From: Eumeta japonica
Lineage: Eukaryota > Arthropoda > Insecta > Lepidoptera > Psychidae
NCBI GenBank assembly: GCA_005406025.1
Contig: BGZK01000082.1
Coordinates: 558,001 to 622,000 of the forward strand
Length of the DNA: 64,000 bases
Direction: 5' to 3'
The notes under the pieces were generated by a model. That model saw only the letters and a list, made by a program, of their open reading frames with translations. It ran no database searches and was not told the origin of the DNA. The position numbers were made by a program, and so were the translations under genes. This document shows positions 52,520 to 63,540 of this stretch, in pieces; position 1 is the first letter of the stretch; every line of letters begins with the position of its first letter.

Positions 52520-53160
52520 AATCCTGCCGATCTTGATCAGTATAATGAGATAAACTTATCAAATTATTGTATTGTCACCGATACAATAATTTACAATCAA
52601 ACAAGCAAACAAGCTCACGAACACACAAACCCTCAAACTCACAAACATACAAGTGAAGCTAATAAAAGTGTGATAAAAAGGATCTGTCTCCGTTGTGCTG
52701 TGCCGAGAGCCCGAGCGAAAAAGTAAGTTCGAAACTGCAGGCATGCGCAGATCGCGCGCTAGCTCTATCTCTTTTACTTCCTTACAGAGGATCTATAAAA
52801 GGATTTATTAATAAGGATAATGGGAAACTGTTATCAAATTATTGCATTGTAGTTGATCCTCGATACGTATGCAAAGTTTTAAATTAATGAGACTTCTGGA
52901 AATTGGTGATAATTAAGCTCAAAGATTCCGTTACATACATACAACCTAAGTTTATGATAATCTTGGTGGTCCTAATAAGGATAATGGGAAACTGTTATCA
53001 AATTATTGCATTGTAATTGGTCCTTGATACGTATGCAAAGTTTCAAATTAATCAGACTTCTTGAAATTGGTGAAAATTAAGCTCAAGGATTCCGTTACAT
53101 GCATACATAGATACATACAACCCAAGCTTATAAAAGCGTATTAAAAATAAAATCGCATTC
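52520..53160 (+). repeat. Three tandem-like copies of a LINE 3' tail
   Basis: AACTTATCAAATTATTGTAT (52554), then two near-identical segments with GGATAATGGGAAACTGTTAT (52815 and 52979), each running to GATACGTATGCAAAGTTT and GATTCCGTTACAT. The ends read AAGCTAATAAAAGTG (52657) and AAGCTTATAAAAGCG (53126). From memory this is the 3' end of a lepidopteran non-LTR element. The 102-codon frame at 52418 runs into the first copy. Confidence 0.5.
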
Positions 53161-53732
53161 AAAAATCTTAATCATTTACCCTCAATCGTTAGTCAAAATC
53201 ATTAATTGTTTTCGCAGCCGGTGCCAGCTGAAGAAATGCTAGAAATGATAGTGTCCCAACTTTTATCATCTTTTTGATTAAATCACAGGTTTGGTGTTCG
53301 TGCTTACAGATTTAAGGGTTGAGTTATCTCTTAAAAATAATGAAATATGCTAAGATATCGCCACACAAATAAGAGCAAACATACAAAACCTCTTCTCTTG
53401 TTTGAAGTCGATTAAAAAATTCAACCACCAACTTATGCTATAGCTGTCGTTTCTCTTTCGTAAATATTGTCGAGTCTTTTAAATGAATATTTACCCGAAA
53501 ACAACTTGTATAAACAGCTTGAATCTCTTTTTACTTGAAAGTACTTGAATTATTTTTGCTTGAATTACATGAAGGTACGAAGTTTTGTGTAACTAGAAAG
53601 CCTATCTGCTGCGTGTGAGGCGTTTGGGTAAACTTTTCAAAATTGTTTTCGAGTTTAGTGTTCCGAATTGCGTTGACGGTATTTTATGACAATTCATTTA
53701 TGAAAATTTATTACATGTAAAAAAAAATTAGA
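53161..53732. other. Intergenic, nothing recognised
   Basis: AT-rich sequence between two retroelement remnants. 53480-53570 has a few ACTTGAATT/ACTTGAA words but no structure. Confidence 0.5.
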
Positions 53733-54211
53733 AATGTTTAAAAGAAATAGTAGTCGACATAAACTCAATACCAGAAATAAAGATAAACTGATTTCACATG
53801 TTAGTCGACTAAGTAAAGTCGCAAATTTATTTAGAAATCTCTGTGTGCGCATATTCAATAAGGTTCCTGTATATACACAAGATTTACCCCTATATAAATT
53901 TAAGAGTGTTATTAAACAATCACTCAGTAAAAAAGGGTACTATGCAATTTCTGAATATTTAGAAGACAAATATCCATGGGCATAAGCGGCTCGATTTCTT
54001 ACCGGGCATTTTCGTTCTTAATGGTTTCGTATTTGTTTTGGCTATGTATATGCAAATTAGAAAAGAGCTACCCTTAAGTTTTTTGCTCGTTCTTCTTGAG
54101 GGAAAACTGCCTTCCGAACGAGCGGTAAAGTGTAAATTCGCAAAAAATTATGACGTATTTCAAGTGTTATTTTGTAACCTATGAAATAAAGATATTTTGA
54201 ATTTGAATTTG
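53733..54211 (+). mobile_element. jockey-like LINE, 5'-truncated 3' end
   Basis: Contains the last 83 codons of the second open frame, a stop at 53983-53985, about 200 bases of 3' untranslated sequence, and the terminal AAATAAAGATATTTTGAATT / TTGAATTTG tail at 54184-54211. Such A/T-rich repeated tails are typical of insect jockey elements. Confidence 0.75.
53734..53985 (+). pseudogene. jockey-like reverse transcriptase C-terminus
   Basis: HKLNTRNKDKLISHVSRLSK, FRNLCVRIFNKVPVYTQDLP and FKSVIKQSLSKKGYYAISEY follow the conserved C-terminal pattern (H..NTR.K..L......L......F.......N.P........KFK..VK..L..K.YY...EYL.D) of lepidopteran jockey-clade polyproteins. The frame is intact, but endonuclease and catalytic RT domains are missing. 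The first methionine is not a real start. Confidence 0.8.
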
Positions 54212-56880
54212 TATATTTATTGTGAGTATTGCAGCGCCGTTGCTCGTATGTAGATTAACGGTAGATTTTATATGGCTACCCAACTTTTTTGAGCTTAAGG
54301 TAAGCTACACCTATACGCACACAATACTTGCGTGTGCGCATGCGTGTAGCCATACTAAAAAAAAGAGACAAAAAGGTTATGATTTAAGAACAGGTGTTTT
54401 CCTGTACGCGCGTTGAAGAAGCATCTAGATTTAATTGAAAGGTACCAACGGACTCGTATAGGACGGGACGTAAGGTAGTTACAGAACAATGCGCCTATAA
54501 GCGGACGGCGTGCACGCATGCGCCCGGCAAAAAGTCGGACGTGCGCGGTGGCGTGAAGAACCCGACTCTCCTTACAAGGAACCGGGCAGAGGCCCCCGCT
54601 TCCACAGAAACACATAATATCGTTAGTGTCCGCCGAGATAGCTTTTTATGTCGAATGCATTATTCGATACTCATTTGAAATTCTAAAGGTTAGTGCGCAT
54701 GCGTCGACATAATGTTATGGTTTTTAATATTGTTCGATGTTTTTGGGTTAACCGAATAAGCTAATACGGATAACTTTGACCGTACAATAGCTTTCCCTCA
54801 AATCTATCCCATGGTAGGTATCCTCATTCAAAGGGCTCTCATGGATCTTTATAAGTTCTAATAGAAAACCTTTGAGGTCCTTTAATTTATCAAAGAATAA
54901 CTATTTGTCATTGTAATATTAATACACAGGTCAATACATGCATGCATTACAGCAGGAAGTTTATTATTTCAGTACTTTCACGCATTTATTCTAATAATAC
55001 AGCACTATAATAAAATTTAATAAAATTATTAAATATTAAAATCCTTTATATGATTACTATTTCCACACATTAGTGAGTAAGTAATATAATGCTCATCAGG
55101 TGTTACTTGCTCATATATCAAAACAAAATAATTGATTTGATTAGTGCCACTAATAGTACTTGTTATTTATAATAGTCGCTACCGATAGCGTTTTAATAAT
55201 ATTGGTAACTGTTTAGAAATAATGGTTTTTTTTTAAATAACATTACGTTTACGTTATTTTGGATACAGTGGGAAAGTTTTTAGAATCATGAACTAACTTA
55301 ATTGAGTACAGTTTTCATAATATTTATGGACAAATTGAGTCGATGTAAAAATATAAGAGCAAAATTGTGAAGTATTTTTTCACTTGAAAACGTAACATCC
55401 GCTGAAAAATAATTTAGCTTATTCAGTAATACGACTCCTTAGTAATATGTAGCTAAGAAAAAAGCTACATTAAGTGTTGCCATTTTTAAAAACAGAATCA
55501 AAAAGACTCACTGAATACGAAAAACAAAACTTTTAGTCGTCATGGGACGCCCGGCAGATGTGAAACATTTAAGTTAATATTAAAATTTATAATTAATAAA
55601 TACTAATAAAGAAAATATGTAGTAAAATAATAAAAAAGAATAAAGCTTGATAGTAAAATCAATACATTTTTCTTATTATTTTAAATATAATAATAATCAG
55701 AGAATATTTATATTAATAAATAGAAAACATATTTTGATTTAATAACATATCACGATTGGAATTCTTTTAGAAATTTCTTCAATTAATTAGTAAAAAAAAA
55801 TAATTTTAAATCAATTTTATTAATTTTCATAACAATAAATTGTAATGGGGTAAAGTCACAATAATTAAAATAATAATATAAAATATCTTAAATTGTATGT
55901 CAAATAAATTAATAAAATCAGTTAAATAACGAATTAATGTCAATCTTTATTTTGAATACACCAAATTCAAAGAATAATAAAAACACAAAATAATAATAAT
56001 TCTATTAAAATATTTCCTATTTTTATCAATAAATTATTATTCGGTCAATTAATTAATGAAAATGGTAAATAATGCAATATATATAATAAAGTGAAGTACG
56101 ACAAAAAATGCTGATATTTTGATATTTACTTACGACGCCTAGGTAGCTTACTCGCTTTTAAAATTCATATTTTATTATTTTTAGTTGTGTTCTGTAATTT
56201 TATTTTTCACCTTAACAGTAGCGACTGTTCGAACGAGCCCAAAGACATATCTCTGTTGATGGTGGAGTCGGGTATCCTGCAAATTCCAGGTGATACTGCA
56301 GCATTAGTCCAAAGTTGGTGTGCTTTAATCTCATCGAAATAATAGAATACCGAATGTCGATTCGATCAGATCTGTGAATGATGCTTAAAATCCATTCATC
56401 ACTTGTGAAGGGCTGATAATTTTGAAAAGACTGAACAATTTTTTTAATTACATCCAAGGACGCATATGCACACACACAAATACATCTAACTCATAACGGT
56501 GCTTTGTTTGCGACAGGAGTTTAAAATCTACATCGTGCTTTTGTCTTTCATTCGTTTTAATTTCAAGCCATTTGGAATCGTAATATCGTAGTTGTATTTG
56601 CAGATTTTGTTCAATAAATTTAAAAATTGCTTAGTAATGTTAAAACAATTTCTGTAATTAAAGAAGAATATAATAGCACAAAAAATATTTCGACGACTCT
56701 CAGTAGTTTTTTATTAGTACATGGTGCGAAATCATCAACACTATGACCATGCAGTCACGCACAGTTGTAATAAATATGCAAATCATATTTCCTTTTCAAA
56801 GATACCTTTGTCTTTCTAAATTACTTATTTGTAGCTTTTTTATGTATCTTTTATACGAAAAACTTCAAATATATGTCGTA
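54212..56880. other. Intergenic
   Basis: 54290-54620 is CpG-richer (GCGTGCACGCATGCGCCCGG near 54507), with an 86-codon minus-strand frame of no recognised family. 54700-56200 is extremely AT-rich. 56212-56475 has an unrecognised 87-codon minus-strand frame whose context gives no start or splice evidence. Confidence 0.4.
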
Positions 56881-56929
56881 ACAACGAAATAAATATATGT
56901 CGCCCGAAACCGGCTGCGCTACCTATCGT

Positions 56930-57490
56930 CGGCTGGGTAAGGTGTTAGATATTCCATGAACAATTTATCGAATTCCGACATCGCATCGCCGATGGCGAGC
57001 GCGCACAACGTTTCGACATGTGCAGGCGGCTTTAGCTTTTGCATCGGAGCCTCCGAGCGGGGAGCCGGCCGCTGCGGCCGACAGTCGCGCGGAACACAAT
57101 TAGAGAAACGGCTGCGCACCGTAAATATATTACGCAAATTCGTATTGGTACCGGCCCGGCTGGCTACCCACGCGCGTAAAACGCGGGGGCGTATGTACAG
57201 GCTTCGACGGCGTTTCAAATGCGCGAGCGCACGGCCACGCGCACACGTCTATCGTATACATTGGACGCGGTAAGCCTCTCTCGGATTGAAAATAAAATAA
57301 AAAAGAAAACGGTGCATTTCCGAATTCGAAATTCGAACCTGACACGTCGTTGTCAGTTTGACGTTCGCTAGGAGCCGCGTTCCGTTTTGGTGTTGTGCTA
57401 GAATGAATGGAGCGTGCTCAGTGACGTCATGGGTGTCGTATGTAGAATAACAGTGTTCCGTTGACAATGCGCAGCCATTAGAGCGGATAG
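56930..57490 (+). promoter_or_regulatory. CpG-rich island, possible promoter and 5' exon
   Basis: About 560 bases with the densest CpG in the window (for example GGAGCCGGCCGCTGCGGCCG at 57060). A CRE palindrome TGACGTCA lies at 57422-57429, and two plus-strand donor-like sites follow: GACGCG|GTAAGC after 57269 and GGATAG|GTGAGT after 57490. These suggest the start of a plus-strand transcript leaving the window. Both strands have 85-105-codon open frames, expected in GC-rich DNA, with no protein family recognised. Confidence 0.35.
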
Positions 57491-58178
57491 GTGAGTGTAG
57501 TAACAAATAGATCTCTTATGAATGAACTTTTAAATGTAATCATACTTAATAAAATAAGCAATAAGTTTGTAATAAAACTCACTGTTTGCATATAACATAG
57601 AAATTGACGACAATTATTATTGTATACGTATTAATCAACATAAGAAACATATAAGTATGGGATATGTTTTTAATAAAATAAAATTGATGTTATTATTTAA
57701 TTAATAGCGTATTTTGATTAATTGAAATTGCTGGGGATGGCTAATTATTCTGAAATATTATTATAACGTTATTTAACAGTTCTGGTTAAGTAACGATAAT
57801 TAACTGCAAACCAATGCGAAAAGTAAATTGGTGTAAAAGCAGTCTTTCTCTTACTGTTTTTAGGGGTCCGAATATGTTATATAAAACGGAACCCTAATAG
57901 GATTACTCTCGTGTCTATCCGTCTGTATGTCATTCGTCACAGCTTATTGTTTACAAATCCACTGTACGAAAAAAAGTGACATTTTTGTGTGTAAATGCAC
58001 AAAGTTGGACGACCGAATTACGAACATACAGCGTAAATAAACGAATTATGGGACCAATTAGGGAATGAAAAAATTTGATCAAGTATATCACATGTCAAAT
58101 GTCCTCTCTATTTAGTCCGCTATGACAAATATAAATATATTTATTTGTAATAATTTTAAAACGCATAGCGTACAACAT
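57491..58178. other. Intergenic with partial dispersed repeat family 2
   Basis: 57858-58175 begins TTTTAGGGGTCCGAATATG...ACGGAACCCTAATAGGATTA and GTCTATCCGTCTGTATG, matching the start of the 34093 repeat. 57491-57857 is AT-rich and featureless. Confidence 0.45.
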
Positions 58179-58269
58179 ATAGGGTCGGGTAAAAAGTTTT
58201 TTCGTGTTTTATATACAAATTAAAAATAATATTTAATCGTATTTTATTTAAATTTTATTATATATATAA

Positions 58270-58400
58270 ATATATACACATGTCATTTTGATCAACGAGT
58301 TGCTGTCATTTTGGAGGTAGTGATACATTGCTACACATTTCTGAAGAAAGTTTGGAACTTCTGATTAAAAAACTGTGAAAAGTAGTTTTGACAGTCCTAT
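58270..58400 (-). pseudogene. mariner transposase C-terminal end
   Basis: On the minus strand this reads a decayed version of the mariner C-terminus, with LPPKWQQLVDQNDMCI matching the usual LP..WQK.VD.NG.Y pattern. It lies left of the retrotransposon insert and so proves that the insert interrupted the transposase gene. Confidence 0.65.
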
Positions 58401-59395
58401 CTTGATGCCAACCTATGAGGATGAGGATTTATCTAAAACATTTGAATGATCTAGTAGAAACTATTTCGTGCTAAATCCCGGTAAATCGAAAATTATGATT
58501 TTGGGCTCTATTCAACAAATCCTCAAAATATATACCCAGAAATTGTATATTGTGCTTGACTCTGAGCCTATACAATACACTCAAGAAGTTCTCAGCTTGG
58601 GGTCGACTAAAAATCCCGTTTAAGATTTGAAACTTACGTTTGTCAAAATTTCGTAACCGTTTGTACCGTTTATAAGTACTTTACATAATTCGCAGTTATC
58701 TTAACGTTAATCTTCGCATAACGCTAGTAAATTCACTTGTTCTGTCAAAGCTAAACTACCGTGATACTGTGTATGGACCGCGCTTTCGTGCGTCAAGTAG
58801 AACCTTAATACAGCCAGTCCCATGGTAAGTTTTATTATGATGTGCCGCCTCGAAGCCATGACGTGACGCAAATATGTCTCTCGACGACTCCCTCATATTT
58901 ACACGAAAAACTTTCATGGCCCTTTACCAGTCGTTCTATTCGTCTTATTACTCCGTCCTGCCGCATTTAGGGCAACTTTAAGTATGCCGCCATCAAAGTA
59001 TGGAATAATATGCCATACCCATTGTGTAACCTTCCATCAATTCACACTTTAAGAAAGCCCATTTTGTCAATGCAAATGGGTGGTATTACCGATCACCCGC
59101 TGTAAAAATCTCTTATCCTTAATAACTACTACTTATTATTTGTTTGCTTTAGACCTGGTTGTATACTGCTATTAACTTAAGAATGCACGATCCAATATCC
59201 CTCCTTATTTTGTGTGCACAAAATTTCTGTTTGGCACAGTTATCAGTACTAATTTTAAGTTTTCAGGATTCAATTCAAAATCAGCGCTGTGTCTCACTTT
59301 ACAGCATTTTGCTGAGCTGGTCACCCTTTCAGCCTTTTTTTAATTTTGTTAAGTTGTAAATGTTGTGTCTTAGTTGAGTTAATTTTAAGACGTTA
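58400..59395 (+). pseudogene. Non-LTR retrotransposon fragment inserted in mariner
   Basis: The plus strand reads RNYFVLNPGKSKIMILGS (58456-58510), the end of a jockey/R1-type reverse transcriptase core. Several frames further on it reads FKYAAIKVWNNMPYPLCN (58979-59032) and LPSIHTLRK, the conserved C-terminal 'AA..LWN.LP......S..TF+' motif. Many frameshifts and stops lie between. It is followed by a presumed 3' untranslated part to about 59395. Confidence 0.7.
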
Positions 59396-59403
59396 CGCTT
59401 TTA

Positions 59404-60288
59404 TTGTTTTTTTGGAGGGCCGAATAAAGAATTACTTATTAATTTACCTAAAGGATAATGAAGAGACCGAAACAGGTAAAAAATTGAGGATGCAAGGTCA
59501 GGGCTATATGGTGGATGCATTAACTCTTTCAAACCAAACTTTTTCAATATTTGTTTAGTGGCTAAAAGTGTGTGTGATCTTGTGTTATCATGATAAAAAC
59601 CCAGACACTTTTGGTTGATAGATTCCGGCCGTTTTTTGTCTACTTCTTGCTTGAGTTTCATCAGCTGTTGCCAGTAGAGATCTAAATTGATGGTTTCGGC
59701 CGGCGTTAAAAGCTTTATAATAATTAATGCCTTTCCAATTCTACCATACACATAGTATTAACTTATTGCGAGTTAATCCAGGTTTTCTTATAGTTTGTGG
59801 AGCTTGTTTGCCTTTTGACGATGATTTTTTCGTACATTCTTGTTGTAGGTAAATTTATTTTTCATTACCATTGATCAATATTTTCAAAAACGGTTAGATT
59901 TCATTACGTTTCAATAGATTTCTTTCAGTGAGCTCGTGTGGAACTCAAGTATCGAGCTACTTTGTAAACACAGCTTTTTACAAATGGGTCAAAACTGATT
60001 TTGAGTCAATCTTCAGCTCTTCAGCTATATCGTAAGAACTAATATACCGATCTTGTTCTACTTTTTCCAAAATGGTATCGACTTTATCCGCGACAGGTTT
60101 AACCGAGTGAGGTTCATCTTTGACATCAAAATGACTGGATTGAAAACGCTTGAACCAGTTTTGTGATACTCTCACCGATACTGCATTAGGTCATGAACAT
60201 TACAAACCTTTTTCGCAGTTTGCATCTTATTTTTTTTTTTGTAATAAAACTTATAAATGTATCGAATTTCTACGTTAGATTCACTCAT
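59404..60288 (-). pseudogene. mariner transposase, N-terminal and catalytic pieces
   Basis: Starts at ATG 60288 (MSESNVEIRYIYKFYYKK), the usual mariner N-terminus. A frameshift occurs near 60195, then QNWFKRFQSSHFDVKDEPHS and DKVDTILEKVEQDRYISSYD (60175-59978). The frame is broken again between 59978 and 59751 and resumes with the HDNTRSHT and HPPYSPDLASSIFYLFRSL blocks (to 59404). Family members have a DD34D triad; the third aspartate of YSPDLAPSDYH appears as isoleucine here, so even a read-through product would lack the catalytic triad. Confidence 0.85.
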
Positions 60289-60470
60289 TTCGGTGGACTG
60301 AAAAACAATAGAAAAATGGCGGGACATCGTTCTTAATTTTTATTTTTTTTTAAATGTCATCTATTTAATTGCATCAAAACTAGTCTGATGCACACAGCAC
60401 AATCGAAGAGATTTTATTGCAACTTTTTACTTATGAAGTACGAAAAAATTTTTCCACGGCCTAATATTAA

Positions 60471-60735
60471 AGGATATATATGAAAATCGAGCACTCCTCT
60501 TACCTGCTAAACTTATTAATCAAAATTTTTAATGAAGAAATAGGAAATATTAGACCTCACTTATATTTTACAGTTAAATCTAAACGCGAGTCCAAATTGC
60601 ATTCGGTTTTTGTAATAAATACTTGTCATCAAGTTTTACATACTCGAAAGCACTACACAAGTTACCGAAATACTATATAGAGAGCAAAGCAAAGCCAATT
60701 AAACAAATATAAGTTTACAGTTTAGTTTTCATGGG
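60471..60735. other. Intergenic, nothing recognised
   Basis: Holds a 66-codon plus-strand frame (60480-60680) without any known similarity. It may be part of the retroelement-like copy that follows. Confidence 0.4.
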
Positions 60736-60905
60736 AAGATTATTTCCAGAGGACTGTGATAAGGTAGTCTTCAAGAAAATACCATACTTCTTTCTGAAAG
60801 GCCGGCAACGCATTGGTGACTCCTCTAGGGGTGCTGGTGTCCATGAGCGGCGGTGACCGTCTACTTTCTGGTGGCCCGCTTACACACTTTCCCCTTAAAA
60901 TCCTG
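60736..60905 (+). repeat. Lepidopteran interspersed repeat (LINE/SINE 3' part)
   Basis: AAGGCCGGCAACGCATTGGT, GACTCCTCTAGGGGTGCTGG, GTCCATGAGCGGCGGTGACC and TGGTGGCCCGCTTACACACT. The 'GGCCGGCAACGCA...GTCCATGGGCGGCGGT...' pattern is among the commonest interspersed repeats I know from butterflies and moths. Confidence 0.65.
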
Positions 60906-63310
60906 TGAAAAGATATATAAAACTTATTTCATTGATTTTAAAAGTGATTGTGGGAGAAAATGACGTCAGAAGCACTACAAGGTCACAATGTAAAAGTTAT
61001 ATCGTACAATGAATTTATCGAAAACATAACAAAAATAATATGTTTGTCATTTTTATTTTAAAGTTTGTATGATTTGTTATGTGTTTAAAAAAATATTGCA
61101 ATTATTTATATATTTGTCGTCTTATTGACTACAATTTCAAAGTTCGCATTTATCTTTGTGCTATTTATTTAAAAAAAAAAGCCTAGTACAATCGGCTTTC
61201 AACTTTCATTCGTGATATAAGAATTCTTAGCCATTACACTAACACGTAATTACATTATAATGTACACTTAACATACATACATTTATCACATTTATATGCT
61301 AAGAAGTAACAATCAGTCAGCGTTTCTGATGACCAAAAAATATTTCCCGCGACACAATTTTTCAACATAAGCTTAGCATGTGCATGCGCACTACAAACAT
61401 ACATATACAATTAGGTAGATGTGTTTACGTATATTTTTAAAGTGAATAACTATGAGAGGGAAACGCGCGCGCAGCACACAATAAAAACCTTTTTATGCTG
61501 TCATCAATAACAGCAAACTGGTAGATTGTGATCGAGGTAGTAGAAATCACATTCTTGTTGCATCAATTGTATTCAAACCTGAGATACAATATATAGTAGC
61601 GGTCGTTTTATACTTTGTAGTTAATATAAATATTTTATGTACATAATAGCAATGGGTGTTTATCTAAGTTTTGATCAATAAGTTATATTGAATATTTGAC
61701 GTAAATAACCCTTAGTTATGTTAAAATAAAGCCATTGTTGTAATTCAATGCTTAGCTTTAATGGTTTTGTAAGATTCACCGATAGTGTTTAACATAAGTA
61801 ATAATTTGTTATACTGTTTTACAGATATACATATTTTTGATTTAAAAGAGTAATATATACATATGGCTATCTCTAAATAGGATCTAATGATTAAATTTTT
61901 ACTTTTAAAGCATTATTTTTCAATTTTCATCATCTCTGAATAAAACGAGATAAAAATAAATTATAAGTGCTTTACAGCGCCATCCGGTAGAATTTTGATG
62001 TTATATCATTGGATCTAGACAACAAATGGCCCCACACGACACAAACTACACAAGCTATTACATGTGTAATACATATAAAAAATTATTGTTGGAAATGAAC
62101 ATTGACAACTTTTCTCGTGGGAGATTATCATGATCCCACGGCGAATTCGAAAGACGCCAAACGAAGCTCGGTTGACCAGTTACTGAAATTCGATATTCGA
62201 TTCAACGACATATCCAAAATTCATTAATGATTTTCACGCATAAGAATCGGGTTGGCTAACTCGCGTGCAGTACACGCATATTAATTATAAATTTTTTTCT
62301 TTTTGCATAATCATAACCGCAGAATTATTATGTTATTTACTAAAAATACAGCGGTAGCTTAGAGTAACAACGCAAAGTGTAACCTTAAATTGTGTATTTT
62401 ATTTATTTTTGCAGTGCGACTTATATGTGATCAAGTTTAAAAAAATTTCGTTTGTTTGTGTGTCCGTATAATATAGTGAATATTAAGACTGAAAAGTTCG
62501 ATGGCGTTTTTTATTCGTGATTTTTCATGAAACTACAACGCGAATGGACTTTTAACACAAAATTGATAATTCTTTTTAAAAAATATTAAGGGCAATCGAA
62601 AAATTCCATGTATTAAATCAAAAACTAGCCCCACAATATGAAGTTTTTTTTAATCTATAAAGTTTACACATTCATCATAGTAGCTTGGATTGCTTTAAAT
62701 CTCAAAAAATAACACTTTTTGTTTTCCTTACCGTTACTATTAGTATGATATATATTGATATTTTCGCTTTTTATTTGTTTTCTTTTTTCATATAACCAGC
62801 ACTCTTTGAGCACTAATTAGGATTGCCTATGATTACTTATGCAATTTTACTTTAAGTCGGTTTTTGGTATATAAAATGCTAGCTTTATTTGAAGCTAGCA
62901 TTGTATTGTTTTGTTCGGGACCTGGGAAGAGCGTCAAATTTCTAATTTTGGCACAAAATTAGCATCAAATTAGCACTAAATTTTGAGAAAAAAATTTTTC
63001 AAAATTGCTCACTTTACTACGCTAGCTTTACAGACGTGTAGTTTCTTCATTACCGTTTATTTGCGGGATCGCTCATATTGTGAGAGTTAATTAGAAGATA
63101 AAACTTAATTTAACATAAACAGATTGTGTATAACATTTAACGTGCCAGCGGAACCATTAAAAAGTCGGATCATTTCCGATTCAAAAAATATGATCGCACA
63201 AAGCGTCGCACGCACACACGGAACCTGTGATGCGGTGTCTAAAAAGTCCCGTGTCTTGTAGCGTCAATTCGATCTAGAATCCGAATCGAGTGACAAATTT
63301 AGATTTAGTG
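60906..63310. other. Intergenic
   Basis: AT-rich. 61975-61990 has ACAGCGCCATCCGGTAG, a short string similar to one at 48599 (GCGCCACCTGG). 62875-62902 is a perfect hairpin (separate entry). No gene was recognised. Confidence 0.5.
62875..62902. repeat. Perfect 11-bp hairpin
   Basis: AATGCTAGCTT (62875-62885) and AAGCTAGCATT (62892-62902) are exact complements around a six-base loop. Confidence 0.8.
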
Positions 63311-63540
63311 GCGTAACTGTGTTTTCGTGGATTATCAGCGGGCAGGCGGCCGGCGGACGGGGAGCCTTCGACGCGACGAACGTACGAGAAAATTAATGAA
63401 TATAAACGCGGTGAATAAATAAATAGATAATAAACCGGTCACGGAGGGTGCCGCACTCCCGCGGCCGTGGTTCCGCAGAGACCGGTGTAACGAAATGAAT
63501 ATTCTCAAATGTAAGTTCGGAGCCATCTATAAATTATAAG
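63310..63540 (+). promoter_or_regulatory. CpG-rich patch with a strong splice donor, possible 5' exon
   Basis: CpG-dense (GCAGGCGGCCGGCGGACGGG at 63343; CTCCCGCGGCCGTGG at 63456) and ending in CTCAAAT|GTAAGTTCGG with the donor at 63511. An ATG at 63495 would give only five complete codons before the donor. This looks like the first exon of a plus-strand gene, but no coding content supports it. Confidence 0.35.

Larger units (their letters stand above)
58180..60470 (-). mobile_element. mariner element split by a non-LTR fragment
   Basis: The left terminal repeat AGGGTCGGGTAAAAAG (58181) and the right one, read on the minus strand as TTAGGCCGTGGAAAAATTT ending at about 60469, are inverted and of mariner type. 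The span is about 2.3 kb against about 1.3 kb for an intact mariner. The extra kilobase (about 58400-59395) is a plus-strand retrotransposon fragment. Transposase pieces lie on both sides of it. Confidence 0.8.

Noticed and set aside
56919..57273. Overlapping 99- and 105-codon frames on both strands in the CpG island as genes
   Set aside because: GC-rich DNA has few stops by chance; neither frame shows a family pattern or acceptor site.
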